A DNA stretch of 64,000 bases from Candidatus Butyricicoccus avistercoris. GTDB taxonomy: Bacteria > Bacillota > Clostridia > Oscillospirales > Butyricicoccaceae. Within the stretch, counting starts at the first letter, position 1. Each line of letters begins with the position of its first letter. The stretch covers positions 1 to 64,000 of the forward strand of contig DXIE01000057.1 in assembly GCA_019113005.1 (NCBI GenBank), written 5' to 3'. Both the position numbers and the translations under genes were made by a program. Under the pieces are notes generated by a model. The model worked only from the letters and a program-made list of their open reading frames with translations. It was not told where the DNA came from and made no database searches. Shown piece after piece: positions 32,393-42,624 of this stretch.

Positions 32393-33061
32393 TCACTCCA
32401 TATTCCATGCCATATCCCAGAATTTATATTCATATTCTGAGCAGATAACAAAAATATCAATAAGTTTTTTTGCTTTTTCATCACTGATATTTTCACATAG
32501 CTTGTTCATAAGATTTTCTAGGGTTCGGTTTGCACTTGCATATTCTTCACCAGAATAACCGCTGACCCATTCGCCGTAAAACTCATGGTTTACCGAATCA
32601 GGATAATTTTTAGCTATCCATTTACCGATAAACTCATAGCTTATTGCACAGGATAAAATTGCCGCAAGACCTGCGGTTTCATCGCCATGCTCTGCAACAT
32701 TTAACATATATGATGTATAAGAAAGATTGGTTAAACTGAGTTTAACGTTTTCGACTTCATCATCTGTTATGCCCATTCGGCTCATATAGCCTTTATGGAT
32801 TTTCATTTCACCGTTTAAAATGTTGTTTATGCTAAAAGAGCAAAGCGACATTATTTCTTTATTATCGGTTTTAGTCAGTGTGTGTGCAAAAACTTTTGCA
32901 TAGTCAAAGAGATATAAATAATCTTGCAAGAGATAAAAGCGGAATTTTTTAATATCTAAATTGCCATTTGCAAGCCCTAAAATAAAAGGGTGTTTTAAAT
33001 AGCTTTGCCAGATATTTTCGCTTTCTTCGAGCATACGCTCTATAATAGGTTTAGTATTCAA
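32393..33061 (-). CDS. tenA: Thiaminase II / aminopyrimidine aminohydrolase TenA
   Basis: HPFILGLANGNLDIKKFRFYLLQDYLYL; FYGEWVSGYSGEEYA. Confidence 0.93.
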   Translation of the reverse strand: MNTKPIIERMLEESENIWQSYLKHPFILGLANGNLDIKKFRFYLLQDYLYLFDYAKVFAHTLTKTDNKEIMSLCSFSINNILNGEMKIHKGYMSRMGITDDEVENVKLSLTNLSYTSYMLNVAEHGDETAGLAAILSCAISYEFIGKWIAKNYPDSVNHEFYGEWVSGYSGEEYASANRTLENLMNKLCENISDEKAKKLIDIFVICSEYEYKFWDMAWNME

Positions 33062-33085
33062 GGTGGTACCCCCAATGAAAAAAAT

Positions 33086-33919
33086 TTATTTTTTTATAAT
33101 TTCAAGTTTTATGTTTTTTGTTAAATCTTCACTTGAAATCATGCTTACAAAGTCAATAAGACGTGTGCGGAATGAGGCGGTGCCCTCCGTCAGTTCTCTC
33201 ACACGCTTTTCTGCAAGTTCGGCTGATACATTCATAACAGCCGCCGCAGTTACCGCACTTTCAAAACATTTATCTGGATTTGCTCCGCAGTATGCCCCTG
33301 TAAGTGCGGTGAGCATACAGCCTGCTCCTGTAATTCTGCTCATCATCTCACTGCCGCCACGAAGTACGACAGTTTGCTCACCATTGCTTATTAAATCAAT
33401 AGCTCCAGTCATCATAATTACAGAGCCAGTTTGCAAGCTGTAATCACAAACCATATCTACGGCTTTAATTAAATTTTTTTCTGTTGTGCTGTCAATTTGG
33501 TTTGCTTCAACGCCTTTTGTTGTTGTGCTGCCCTTGGCTAGTGCTCTAATCTCAGATGCATTACCACGAATAACACTGATTTTTGCATTTTCAAGCAGTG
33601 TTTTACCTGTTTCACTTCTGAGTTTTGATGCACCTGCCGCAACTGGGTCAAGCACAATAGGGTGTTTAAGCTCACTTGCTTTTATTGCGGCTTTTAGCAT
33701 TGCCTCTTGTGCCTTTAAAGCTCCTAGATTTAACACAAGAGATGAACAAAGTGAGGTTATCTCCTCAACTTCTCGCTCATCTTGTGCCATTGTTGGTGCT
33801 CCGTAAGCCGCATGAATTATGTTTGCACAATCATTAACTGTTATATTATTAGTGATTGCATGGACAAGTGGGCGTTTTAGTTTAGTGTTTTCTAAAATTT
33901 TGATTATTTCTTTTATCAA
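33086..33919 (-). CDS. thiM: Hydroxyethylthiazole kinase
   Basis: VHAITNNITVNDCANIIHAAYGAPTMAQD; VLDPVAAGASKLR; GAGCMLTALTGAY. Confidence 0.95.
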   Translation of the reverse strand: MIKEIIKILENTKLKRPLVHAITNNITVNDCANIIHAAYGAPTMAQDEREVEEITSLCSSLVLNLGALKAQEAMLKAAIKASELKHPIVLDPVAAGASKLRSETGKTLLENAKISVIRGNASEIRALAKGSTTTKGVEANQIDSTTEKNLIKAVDMVCDYSLQTGSVIMMTGAIDLISNGEQTVVLRGGSEMMSRITGAGCMLTALTGAYCGANPDKCFESAVTAAAVMNVSAELAEKRVRELTEGTASFRTRLIDFVSMISSEDLTKNIKLEIIKK

Positions 33920-34419
33920 CGCAGTGATACCTCAAGCTGATTTAAAATATTTGTGCGTTTTAGTGAAGATAACACCAAAACAGAGATAAAAGCACCAACA
34001 GCAGTTGATAACATAAATGATGGTACAAAGGTAAAAAGTGCAGCATCTTTATTGTTCATAAGCCATGCAGCAAGCGGATATGATGCCATAGCACCTAAAA
34101 TACCTGTGCCAAAAACCTCGCCGATATAGGCAACTGGCAGTTTTGGACATGCTTTGTATAATAGACCGCAAAGCAGTGCACCAATCGTAGAACCAGTGAA
34201 TGCAAGTATACTGCCAAGTCCTAAAAGATTGCGAAGTAGGGAAGCGACAAACGCCATACCTACTGCATACCAAGGGCCAAGCACTACGGCAGCAATAACA
34301 TTTACCATATGCTGTACTGGTGAGCATTTAGCTCCAAATACTTGAACGTAAAATAAACTTCCTACAACAGCTATTGCTGTTAGCACTCCCGAAAGTGTGA
34401 GTTTTTTTGTGTTTTGCAA
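33916..34419 (-). CDS. thiW: Energy-coupling-factor thiazole transporter ThiW
   Basis: Membrane protein with GSLFYVQVFGAKCSPVQHMVNVIAAVVLGPWYA; lies between thiD and thiM. Confidence 0.88.
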   Translation of the reverse strand: MQNTKKLTLSGVLTAIAVVGSLFYVQVFGAKCSPVQHMVNVIAAVVLGPWYAVGMAFVASLLRNLLGLGSILAFTGSTIGALLCGLLYKACPKLPVAYIGEVFGTGILGAMASYPLAAWLMNNKDAALFTFVPSFMLSTAVGAFISVLVLSSLKRTNILNQLEVSLR

Positions 34420-34422
34420 GTT

Positions 34423-35211
34423 TTAAACCTCCTTAAATTTAAAGCCATGGTCAAGTGGCCCGCTGCCTTTACCAAGGTCAAGCTGTGCATTTAATGCTCC
34501 AGTTATATAATCCTTTGCGTTTTGCACAGCTTGTGCAAGAGTGCAGCCTTTAGCTAAATTACACGCAATAGCAGAGGATAATGTGCAACCTGTGCCATGG
34601 GTGTTAGGATTATTAATACGCTTGCCCGAAAACCAGTGAATATTGCCGTTTTCATACAGTAAATCATCTGCTGAGTCTGTCAAATGACCGCCTTTAATCA
34701 AAATAGCTGCACTGGTAATCTCAGCAATCTTTTCTGCTGCCTTTAACATATCATCTTTGGTTTCAATGTTAAGACCCGATAATACTTCAGCCTCAGAAAT
34801 GTTAGGTGTAATAAGTGTTGCAAGTGGCATAAGTTTATTTATTAATGTATTGACAGCATCATTTTTCATAAGACTACTGCCACTTGTTGCAACCATTACA
34901 GGGTCACAGACAATATTTTGTGCGTTATATTCCTTTAGCTTTTTGGCAATACTGTCTATAATATCAGTATTTGATACCATGCCGATTTTTACAGCATCTG
35001 GTCTGATATCTTCAAAAACACAATCAATTTGCTTTGCTACAAATTCTGGTGATGACTCTAAAACATCATATACGCCAGTTGTGTTTTGTGCGGTAAGTGC
35101 GGTTATAACGCTCATACCATAAACACCATTTGCTAACATGGTTTTAAGGTCGGCTTGAATACCTGCACCGCCTGAGCAGTCCGAGCCTGCAATAGTTAAT
35201 ACTTTTTTCAA
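34423..35211 (-). CDS. thiD: Hydroxymethylpyrimidine/phosphomethylpyrimidine kinase
   Basis: IAGSDCSGGAGIQADLKTMLANGVYGMSVITALTAQNT; NTHGTGCTLSSAIA. Confidence 0.95.
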   Translation of the reverse strand: MKKVLTIAGSDCSGGAGIQADLKTMLANGVYGMSVITALTAQNTTGVYDVLESSPEFVAKQIDCVFEDIRPDAVKIGMVSNTDIIDSIAKKLKEYNAQNIVCDPVMVATSGSSLMKNDAVNTLINKLMPLATLITPNISEAEVLSGLNIETKDDMLKAAEKIAEITSAAILIKGGHLTDSADDLLYENGNIHWFSGKRINNPNTHGTGCTLSSAIACNLAKGCTLAQAVQNAKDYITGALNAQLDLGKGSGPLDHGFKFKEV

Positions 35212-35303
35212 AACTTAAATCCTCCTTAAAAACAAAAAACCGAAAACAAACCACATAAAAATAGGAATGTTTCCGGTATTAAGTCAAAAAATAACAAAAT
35301 TTC

Positions 35304-35403
35304 GTCAGCGTCCCTACGTTGGCATTATCCAAATCAGGTTAAAGGTCGAGGGGAAAACGCCCCTCCTCTCAGCCTTCCTTATGAAAGCTCCCTTGCACAA
35401 GAA
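35304..35403 (-). ncRNA. TPP riboswitch (THI element) upstream of thiD
   Basis: Reverse complement reads GGGAGC...GGCTGAGAGGAGGGG...CCCCTCGACCTTTAACCTGATTTGGATAATGCCAACGTAGGGA, the conserved thi-box core. Confidence 0.96.
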
Positions 35404-35524
35404 ATGCTATCACTAAACACAAAATTTGTCAAGTATTTTACAAAATTAGACTTGAAATTTGAGTTTAAATAAATTATCATTCTAAAAAATATGTAAAAAA
35501 ATATGTAAATTTAGGTGATATATA

Positions 35525-35992
35525 ATGATAAATACTACACTATGTTATATTGAAAAGGATAATAAATATTTAATGCTGCACTGCAACAAACAAAACTTAA
35601 ATAATGACAAATGGTTAGGTGTTGGCGGAAAATTCGAAGATAAAGAAAGCCCAGAGGATTGTGTACTCCGTGAAACACTAGAGGAAACAGGCTTAACTTT
35701 AACATCTTATCAGTATAGAGGTATAATTACATTTGTTTCTGATAAATATGAAACTGAATATATGCATTTATTTACTGCTGATAAATGGGAGGGTGAAATA
35801 AAAGAGTGTGACGAGGGTGAGCTTGTTTGGGTGGATAAAAGCAAAATTAGCTCTTTGCCTATATGGGAAGGGGATAAGCTGTTTTTTAAACTGCTTGATG
35901 AAAAAGAACCTTTTTTCTCTCTCAAGGTATGCTATGAGGGTAACACTCTTGCTCATGCTGTGCTAAACGGCAAACCGCTTTTATTAGGCTAA
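35525..35992 (+). CDS. NUDIX hydrolase (8-oxo-dGTP diphosphatase-like)
   Basis: GGKFEDKESPEDCVLRETLEETGL Nudix box. Confidence 0.9.
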   Translation: MINTTLCYIEKDNKYLMLHCNKQNLNNDKWLGVGGKFEDKESPEDCVLRETLEETGLTLTSYQYRGIITFVSDKYETEYMHLFTADKWEGEIKECDEGELVWVDKSKISSLPIWEGDKLFFKLLDEKEPFFSLKVCYEGNTLAHAVLNGKPLLLG

Positions 35993-36092
35993 TATTGTGT
36001 CGATTTAGTGAATATTTTATTTATTTTCTTATCATTCATAAATTATTTACATACACCCCTTGACTTATTGCTCTTATGGTGGTAAATTAATT

Positions 36093-36119
36093 TTAGCACT
36101 CAGAGGTTAAGAGTGCTAA
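36093..36119 (+). promoter_or_regulatory. CIRCE element (HrcA operator)
   Basis: TTAGCACTC-N9-GAGTGCTAA, exact consensus, directly upstream of hrcA. Confidence 0.97.
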
Positions 36120-36138
36120 ATGAAAGGAGGGCTCCATG

Positions 36139-37176
36139 ATGGAGCTTTCAGAACGCAAAAAACAAATATTGAAAGCTATTATCGGTGATTATATTTTAAC
36201 CGCTGAGCCTGTGGGTTCTAAAGCTCTTGCGGCTCGTCCAGAGCTTAAATTTTCTTCTGCCACCATAAGAAACGAAATGAGCGAGCTTGAAGAAATGGGT
36301 TATCTTGAAAAACCACACACATCGGCTGGCAGAATACCATCACCTCTTGGCTATCGCTTATATGTAGATGAGCTTATGGACTCATATGATATATCCGATA
36401 AAGATATACCGCCAATAGAGGCAATGCTAAAAGGCAAAGCAAAAGAGCTTGACAGACTTATTCAGGAAGCGGGCAGACTGGTTTCCAGTCTTACAAATTA
36501 TGCATCTGTCGCTGTAACTCCTGATATGAATAGATGTGTTATAAAACAGTTTGAGATTATAACTGTTGATACAAGTACATTTGTTATTGTAGTTGTTACA
36601 GACACAGGGCAAGTTAAAAATAAACTTGTGCATACAGCTGCTCCTGTCACTAAAGATGAGTCAGAACTGCTAACTTACATTTTAAATCAAACACTCACTG
36701 GTTTGCCGCTAAGTCAAATAACAGCAGAACGTTTTGATGTTGTAAGACGTGCAGCGGGGCTTTCAGCACTGCTTGCTCCAGTTGCCGAATATATAGCAGA
36801 GCTGATAGAAGAACTTGGCAGTCAAAAGGTATTTTTAGACGGTGCGAATAAACTGCTGAGATTTCCAGAATATCGTGACCCAGATAAAGCTCAAGCACTG
36901 CTTGACTATATAACAACCGATGATAAACATTTACTTCCTGTTTGCAAAGACATGGACGGAGTTCAGTTTTTCATAGGTCCAGAAAACGGTGAAAATCCAC
37001 TTTCTAATGCATCTATGATTTACGCAAAATATGACATTGGTAATTTGGGTCAAGGTGTTATAGGTATTGTAGGCCCTACAAGAATGGATTATAAAAGACT
37101 TTCGGCAAGGCTTTCTCACTTTGCTAAAGAGCTTAACAAGCTGATAGCTGAAACTTTTTTAGATGAAAACAAATAG
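36139..37176 (+). CDS. hrcA: Heat-inducible transcription repressor HrcA
   Basis: LSERKKQILKAIIGDYILTAEPVGSK; SSATIRNEMSELEEMGYLEKPHTSAGRIPS. Confidence 0.96.
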   Translation: MELSERKKQILKAIIGDYILTAEPVGSKALAARPELKFSSATIRNEMSELEEMGYLEKPHTSAGRIPSPLGYRLYVDELMDSYDISDKDIPPIEAMLKGKAKELDRLIQEAGRLVSSLTNYASVAVTPDMNRCVIKQFEIITVDTSTFVIVVVTDTGQVKNKLVHTAAPVTKDESELLTYILNQTLTGLPLSQITAERFDVVRRAAGLSALLAPVAEYIAELIEELGSQKVFLDGANKLLRFPEYRDPDKAQALLDYITTDDKHLLPVCKDMDGVQFFIGPENGENPLSNASMIYAKYDIGNLGQGVIGIVGPTRMDYKRLSARLSHFAKELNKLIAETFLDENK

Positions 37177-37193
37177 TTTTAAGGAATGATATA

Positions 37194-37718
37194 ATGAGTA
37201 AAGAAAAGGAAATCCTAGAGGAAGAAATTCAGGAAACTGAACAAACTTCTGAGGATACCACAGAAGCTACTGAACAAGTAGAAGAAACCATTTCTAAAAA
37301 GCAGTATGATGAATTAAATGACAAATTTGTTAGACTGGCTGCTGAATACGATAATTTCCGCAAACGTTCTGCAAGAGAGCGTGAGGCAGCTCATAGTGAT
37401 GCGGTTTCTTATGCGGTTAAAGCACTACTTCCAACATATGATAATCTCGAAAGAGCTTTAAAGGTTGAAACAAGCGATGTTGAGTATAAAAAAGGCGTTG
37501 AAATGACCATGACTCAGCTTGTTGATAGCTTAAAAAACATTGGTGTAGAAAAAATCACATCTGATGTTGGAACAGAGTTTGACCCTAATTTCCATAATGC
37601 TGTAATGCATATTGAAAATGAAGAGCTTGGCGAAAATGTAATCGCTGAGGTTTTCCAGCAAGGTTTTAAAATCGGCGATAAGGTAATTCGCCATGCAATG
37701 GTGCAAGTTGCAAACTAA
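37194..37718 (+). CDS. grpE: Nucleotide exchange factor GrpE
   Basis: AEYDNFRKRSAREREAA; PNFHNAVMH...VFQQGFKIGDKVIRHAMVQVAN. Confidence 0.96.
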   Translation: MSKEKEILEEEIQETEQTSEDTTEATEQVEETISKKQYDELNDKFVRLAAEYDNFRKRSAREREAAHSDAVSYAVKALLPTYDNLERALKVETSDVEYKKGVEMTMTQLVDSLKNIGVEKITSDVGTEFDPNFHNAVMHIENEELGENVIAEVFQQGFKIGDKVIRHAMVQVAN

Positions 37719-37769
37719 TAAACACTAAATTTGTTAAATATACTATCTATATAAAAGGAGTCTTAAATC

Positions 37770-39623
37770 ATGGGTAAGATTATTGGTATTGACTTAGGTA
37801 CAACCAATAGCTGTGTAGCTGTTATGGAAGGCGGCGAAGCTGTTGTAATTGCAAACGCTGAAGGTGCTAGAACTACTCCTTCTGTTGTTGCTTTCTCTAA
37901 AACTGGTGAGCGTATGGTAGGTCAGGTTGCTAAGCGTCAGGCTGTAACCAATGCAGACCGCACCATTATTTCTATTAAGCGTGAAATGGGTACTGATTAT
38001 CGTGTAGCTATCGACGATAAGAAGTTCTCTCCTCAAGAAGTTTCTGCTATGATTCTTCAAAAGCTAAAGGCTGATGCTGAGGCTTATCTAGGTGGTACTG
38101 TAACCGAGGCTGTTATCACTGTTCCTGCTTATTTTACCGACTCTCAGCGTCAGGCTACTAAGGACGCTGGTAAGATTGCAGGCTTAAACGTTCTGCGTAT
38201 TATCAACGAGCCAACTGCTGCTGCTCTTGCTTACGGTGTAGATAAGGAAACCGAGCAGAAGATTATGGTTTATGACCTTGGCGGTGGTACTTTCGACGTA
38301 TCTATTCTTGATATTGGCGATGGCGTTCTCGAAGTTTTAGCTACTGCTGGTAATAACCACCTTGGCGGTGATGACTTCGACAAGCGTATTATGGACTGGA
38401 TGGTTCAGGAATTTAAAAAGACCGAGGGTATTGACCTTTCTAACGATAAGATGGCTATGCAGCGTCTAAAGGAAGCTGCTGAGAAGGCTAAGATTGAACT
38501 ATCTGGTGTAACTTCTACATCTATCAATCAGCCATACATCACAGCTGATGCTACTGGTCCTAAGCACCTTGATTTAACTTTAACTCGTGCTAAGTTTAAC
38601 GAGCTGACCGCTGACCTTGTTGAAGCTACAATGGGTCCTGTTCGTCAGGCTATGAGTGATGCAGGTTTACAGGCTGGCGACCTTGCTAAGGTTCTGCTTG
38701 TTGGTGGTTCTTCGCGTATCCCAGCAGTTCAAGAGGCTGTTAAGAATATCACTGGTAAGGAAGGCTTTAAGGGCATTAACCCAGACGAATGTGTAGCTAT
38801 CGGTGCTGCTATTCAGGGCGGCGTTCTTGGCGGCGAGGTTAAGGACGTACTTCTGCTTGACGTAACTCCACTATCTCTTGGTATCGAAACACTTGGCGGT
38901 GTTTGCACTAAGCTAATCGAGCGTAACACAACTATTCCAACCAAGAAGAGCCAGATTTTCTCAACTGCTGCTGACAATCAGCCATCTGTTGAAATCCATG
39001 TTCTTCAAGGAGAGCGTGAAATGGCTGCTGGTAACAAGACTTTAGGTCGTTTCACTCTTGATGGTATTGCTCCAGCTCCTCGTGGTATCCCTCAGATTGA
39101 GGTTACTTTCGATATTGATGCTAACGGCATTGTAAATGTTTCTGCTAAGGACTTAGGCACTGGCAAGGAGCAGAAAATCACTATCACTGCATCTACTAAC
39201 CTGTCTGATGAAGAAATCGACAAGGCTATGCGTGAGGCTGAAATGTTCGCTGAGGAAGATAAGAAGCGTAAGGAAGAAGTTGAAATCCGTAATGGTGCAG
39301 AACAACTTGTATTCCAGTCTGAAAAATCTCTGTCTGAACTAGGTGATAAGGTTGATGCGGCAGATAAGGCTGCTGTTGAAGCTGAAATCAATAAGGTTAA
39401 GGAAGCTCTAAAGGGTACTGACAGCCAGATGATTAAGGCTGCAAGTGATGAGCTGTCTAAGAAGTTTGGCGAAATCGCACAGAAGGTTTACGCTCAGCAA
39501 GCACCTCAGGGTGATGCTGCTAACATGGGCGGCGGCTTTGCAGGCGGTGCACAGCAGGGTGGTAATGGTACTGCTGGTGGTGACTTTGTAGACGCTGACT
39601 TTACTGAGGTTAAGGATAACTAA
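37770..39623 (+). CDS. dnaK: Molecular chaperone DnaK
   Basis: [36 protein letters not shown]. Confidence 0.98.
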   Translation: MGKIIGIDLGTTNSCVAVMEGGEAVVIANAEGARTTPSVVAFSKTGERMVGQVAKRQAVTNADRTIISIKREMGTDYRVAIDDKKFSPQEVSAMILQKLKADAEAYLGGTVTEAVITVPAYFTDSQRQATKDAGKIAGLNVLRIINEPTAAALAYGVDKETEQKIMVYDLGGGTFDVSILDIGDGVLEVLATAGNNHLGGDDFDKRIMDWMVQEFKKTEGIDLSNDKMAMQRLKEAAEKAKIELSGVTSTSINQPYITADATGPKHLDLTLTRAKFNELTADLVEATMGPVRQAMSDAGLQAGDLAKVLLVGGSSRIPAVQEAVKNITGKEGFKGINPDECVAIGAAIQGGVLGGEVKDVLLLDVTPLSLGIETLGGVCTKLIERNTTIPTKKSQIFSTAADNQPSVEIHVLQGEREMAAGNKTLGRFTLDGIAPAPRGIPQIEVTFDIDANGIVNVSAKDLGTGKEQKITITASTNLSDEEIDKAMREAEMFAEEDKKRKEEVEIRNGAEQLVFQSEKSLSELGDKVDAADKAAVEAEINKVKEALKGTDSQMIKAASDELSKKFGEIAQKVYAQQAPQGDAANMGGGFAGGAQQGGNGTAGGDFVDADFTEVKDN

Positions 39624-39636
39624 TTAAAATACTTTT

Positions 39637-39673
39637 AGGGCGGGACACTAAAAAATGTGTTCCCGCCCTTTTA
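39637..39673 (+). terminator. Hairpin between dnaK and dnaJ (terminator/attenuator)
   Basis: AGGGCGGGACACtaaaaaatGTGTTCCCGCCCTTTT. Confidence 0.7.
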
Positions 39674-39705
39674 TGGGTATTACTTATAAATGAGGTTATT
39701 TAATT

Positions 39706-40872
39706 ATGGCAGATAAAAGAGATTATTATGAGGTGCTTGGCGTTTCTAAAAGTGCATCTGATGACGAAATTAAAAAAGCACATAGAAAATTAGCTAAGAA
39801 ATATCACCCAGACTTAAATAAAGACAATCCAGAGGCAGCAGAAAAGTTCAAGGAATTAAATGAAGCTTATGAAGTGCTGTCTGATAAAACCAAACGTCAA
39901 AAATATGACCAGTTCGGTTTTGCAGGTGTAGACCCTAACTATGGTGCAGGTCAAGGCGGAGGCTTTGGCGGCGGTTTTGGTGGTTTTGGCGGATTTGATA
40001 TGGGCGATATCGGGGATATGTTTGGCTCATTCTTTGGCGGTGGTTTTGGCAGTTCTTCACGCTCAAGAAGAAATGCTCCACAACGTGGTCAGACCATTCA
40101 GCAGCGTGTCATGCTTTCATTTGAAGAAGCTGCTTTCGGCTGTGAAAAGGAAATTACTATTCAGCGTACAGAAAATTGTGACGAGTGTAATGGTACTGGT
40201 GCTCAAAAGGGTACATCAGCAGAAACCTGTTCAAACTGTAAAGGCTCTGGTTATGTAACTCAAGCTCAAAGAACTCCACTTGGTATATTCCAAACTCAAT
40301 CACCTTGTCCACACTGTCAGGGAACTGGTAAGATTATCAAGAATAAATGTTCTAAGTGTGGTGGTACTGGTAAAACTCAGAAATCACGCACACTCAAGGT
40401 TAAAATTCCTGCGGGTATTGATGATGGTCAAGCAATTCAGCTAAGAGGTCAAGGCGGTGCAGGTGTAAACGGTGGACCAGCTGGTGATGTAATTGTAACC
40501 GTTTCAATTCGTCCACACCCAATCTTTACAAGAGAAGGCTATGATGTTGTTTGTGAAATCCCTGTTTCATTTGCACAGGCAGCTTTAGGCGATACATTAC
40601 AAGTGCCAACTATTGATGGTAAGGTTGAATATTCTATTCCAGAGGGTACTCAACCAGGAACTGTATTCCGTCTGCGTGGAAAGGGTATACAAAATGTAAA
40701 TGGTCGTGGACGTGGTGACCAATATGTTAGAGTGAATGTTGAAATTCCTAGAAATCTGACAAGTAAACAAAAAGAACTTCTAAGGGAATTTGAATTAACT
40801 ACAACTGATGAAAACCAACAGCAAAAGAAAGGCTTTTGGGATAAAGTCAAGGACGCATTTAAGGCAGATTAA
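39706..40872 (+). CDS. dnaJ: Chaperone DnaJ
   Basis: J domain with HPD (KKYHPDLNK), G/F-rich linker, four CxxCxGxG repeats. Confidence 0.97.
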   Translation: MADKRDYYEVLGVSKSASDDEIKKAHRKLAKKYHPDLNKDNPEAAEKFKELNEAYEVLSDKTKRQKYDQFGFAGVDPNYGAGQGGGFGGGFGGFGGFDMGDIGDMFGSFFGGGFGSSSRSRRNAPQRGQTIQQRVMLSFEEAAFGCEKEITIQRTENCDECNGTGAQKGTSAETCSNCKGSGYVTQAQRTPLGIFQTQSPCPHCQGTGKIIKNKCSKCGGTGKTQKSRTLKVKIPAGIDDGQAIQLRGQGGAGVNGGPAGDVIVTVSIRPHPIFTREGYDVVCEIPVSFAQAALGDTLQVPTIDGKVEYSIPEGTQPGTVFRLRGKGIQNVNGRGRGDQYVRVNVEIPRNLTSKQKELLREFELTTTDENQQQKKGFWDKVKDAFKAD

Positions 40873-40879
40873 AAAAAGT

Positions 40880-40912
40880 CTGAGGATTTTAATATCCTCA
40901 GACTTTTTCTTT
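40880..40912. terminator. Bidirectional terminator between dnaJ and pncB
   Basis: AGTCTGAGGATtttaATATCCTCAGACTTTTT. Confidence 0.8.
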
Positions 40913-42357
40913 TACACTATGCGACAACTTTCAAGTAGGTCATTTTTAACATTCCAAAGCTTTTTAGATAAATCCACATAATAGGTCTGTGGATATTCAA
41001 AACGCTTGATTTGCTCCCAAAGAGTGTCAAGCTGACTTTGACAATAAGCTCTGATTTCATGAATATTAGGTGAAGAATAAACCTTTTTGCCATTTTCAAA
41101 AATAGGAACAAGCAAAGGCTTTGCTATATAATCGGTTAAAATCTTCTTTTTCCATGTGTGAATTGGGTCAAATAGGGTATAAGGCTTGCTTTCGTCTATA
41201 ACTTCATCATGCACACAAAGAACATCACCAAGTGCCATGCCGCTTTCCTTATCAAAAAAGCGATAAACCTTTTTGAAATGTGGGTTTGTGATTTTTTCAA
41301 CGTTTTCAGAGATTTTAATTTTTGGAACAATGTTTCCATGGTCGTCTTCAACAGCTGCAAGCTTATAAACACCGCCAAACACAGGCTCAGATTTGGAAGT
41401 GATTAGACGTTCACCAATGCCAAAAGAGTCAATCTTAGCACCTTGCAGTAGTAAGTCTCTAACTAAATATTCATCAAGTGAATTAGATGCCATAATTTGC
41501 ACATCACTATAACCAGCTTTATCAAGCATTTTTCTAGCCTGAATAGAAAGATATGCTATATCACCAGAATCAAGACGAATTGCTTTTGGACGTTTGCCCA
41601 TAGGTGCAAGCACTTCATTAGCTACTCTAATTGCATTTACAACACCAGATTTTAATACATTATATGTGTCAACTAGGAACACACAGTTATCTGGATAAAT
41701 TTCCGCATATGCTTTAAAAGCGTCATATTCGCTAGGGAACATCTGAACCCAAGAGTGAGCCATAGTGCCACCCGCTGGAATACCATAATCTCTATCGGAA
41801 ATAACACAGGCTGTACCATTACAGCCACCTATATAAGATGCTCTTGCACCATAAATAGCACCGTCATAGCTCTGGGCACGGCGTGAGCCAAACTCAAGCA
41901 CAACTCGACCTTGTGCTGCACGAGCTATACGGCTTGCTTTTGTGGCGATAAGTGTCTGATGATTTATGGTAAGAAGTATCATTGTTTCCACAAATTGAGC
42001 TTGTATCATAGGGCCTGCAACGGTTACAATAGGCTCTCCAGGGAAAATTGGAGTGCCTTCTGGCACTGCCCACACATCACACTCAAATTTGAAGTCTTTT
42101 AAATATGCAAGGAATGAATCTGAAAAACAGTTCTTACTTCTTAAATATTCAATATCTTCATCTGTAAATTTAAGGTTTTCAAAATACTCTATAAGCTGCT
42201 CTACACCTGCCATGATAGCATATCCGCCACCATCTGGCACACGTCTAAAAAACATATCAAAGTAGGCTCTGCGGTTAGCCATACCTTTTTCAAAATAACC
42301 ATGAGCCATAGTAAACTCATAAAAATCGGTTAACATAGTTAGATTTTTTTCTGTCAT
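40912..42357 (-). CDS. pncB: Nicotinate phosphoribosyltransferase
   Basis: LTDFYEFTMAHGYF; EFGSRRAQSYDGAIYGARASYIGGCNGTA; RLDSGDIAYLS. Confidence 0.95.
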   Translation of the reverse strand: MTEKNLTMLTDFYEFTMAHGYFEKGMANRRAYFDMFFRRVPDGGGYAIMAGVEQLIEYFENLKFTDEDIEYLRSKNCFSDSFLAYLKDFKFECDVWAVPEGTPIFPGEPIVTVAGPMIQAQFVETMILLTINHQTLIATKASRIARAAQGRVVLEFGSRRAQSYDGAIYGARASYIGGCNGTACVISDRDYGIPAGGTMAHSWVQMFPSEYDAFKAYAEIYPDNCVFLVDTYNVLKSGVVNAIRVANEVLAPMGKRPKAIRLDSGDIAYLSIQARKMLDKAGYSDVQIMASNSLDEYLVRDLLLQGAKIDSFGIGERLITSKSEPVFGGVYKLAAVEDDHGNIVPKIKISENVEKITNPHFKKVYRFFDKESGMALGDVLCVHDEVIDESKPYTLFDPIHTWKKKILTDYIAKPLLVPIFENGKKVYSSPNIHEIRAYCQSQLDTLWEQIKRFEYPQTYYVDLSKKLWNVKNDLLESCRIV

Positions 42358-42407
42358 ATTTTTCTCAATTCCCTTTCAAGAAACATAATTTACATCTAAA
42401 AATAATA

Positions 42408-42423
42408 AGGTGTCTTTACACCT
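42408..42423. promoter_or_regulatory. Palindrome AGGTGT-cttt-ACACCT upstream of pncB; candidate niacin-responsive repressor (NiaR-type) operator
   Basis: Perfect 6-bp arms about 50 bp upstream of pncB. Confidence 0.45.
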
Positions 42424-42497
42424 CCAGATAAAACTATGATATTACGAAAATATAAAAATTTCAAGAAAAATCGTAAAACTTTAAAAAAGTATGTAAC

Positions 42498-42529
42498 AAT
42501 ATTCATGCATAAACTGCATAAATATTCAT
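42498..42529. promoter_or_regulatory. Putative ARG-box (ArgR/AhrC operator) upstream of argG
   Basis: AATATTCATGCAtaaacTGCATAAATATT inverted repeat (1 mismatch) containing TGCATAAATATTCA, close to the TGAATWWWWATTCA ARG-box. Confidence 0.55.
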
Positions 42530-42624
42530 TTTTCAAAATATTTATTTATTTTTCTTGCAATAACCGTATTTAGGAGTTATAATAAATTTATCCCGAAATC
42601 GGATAAATTTGGAGGAATTAAAAG

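Noticed and set aside
40150-40400. Internal repeats in dnaJ
   Set aside because: They are the normal CxxCxGxG zinc-finger repeats of DnaJ.
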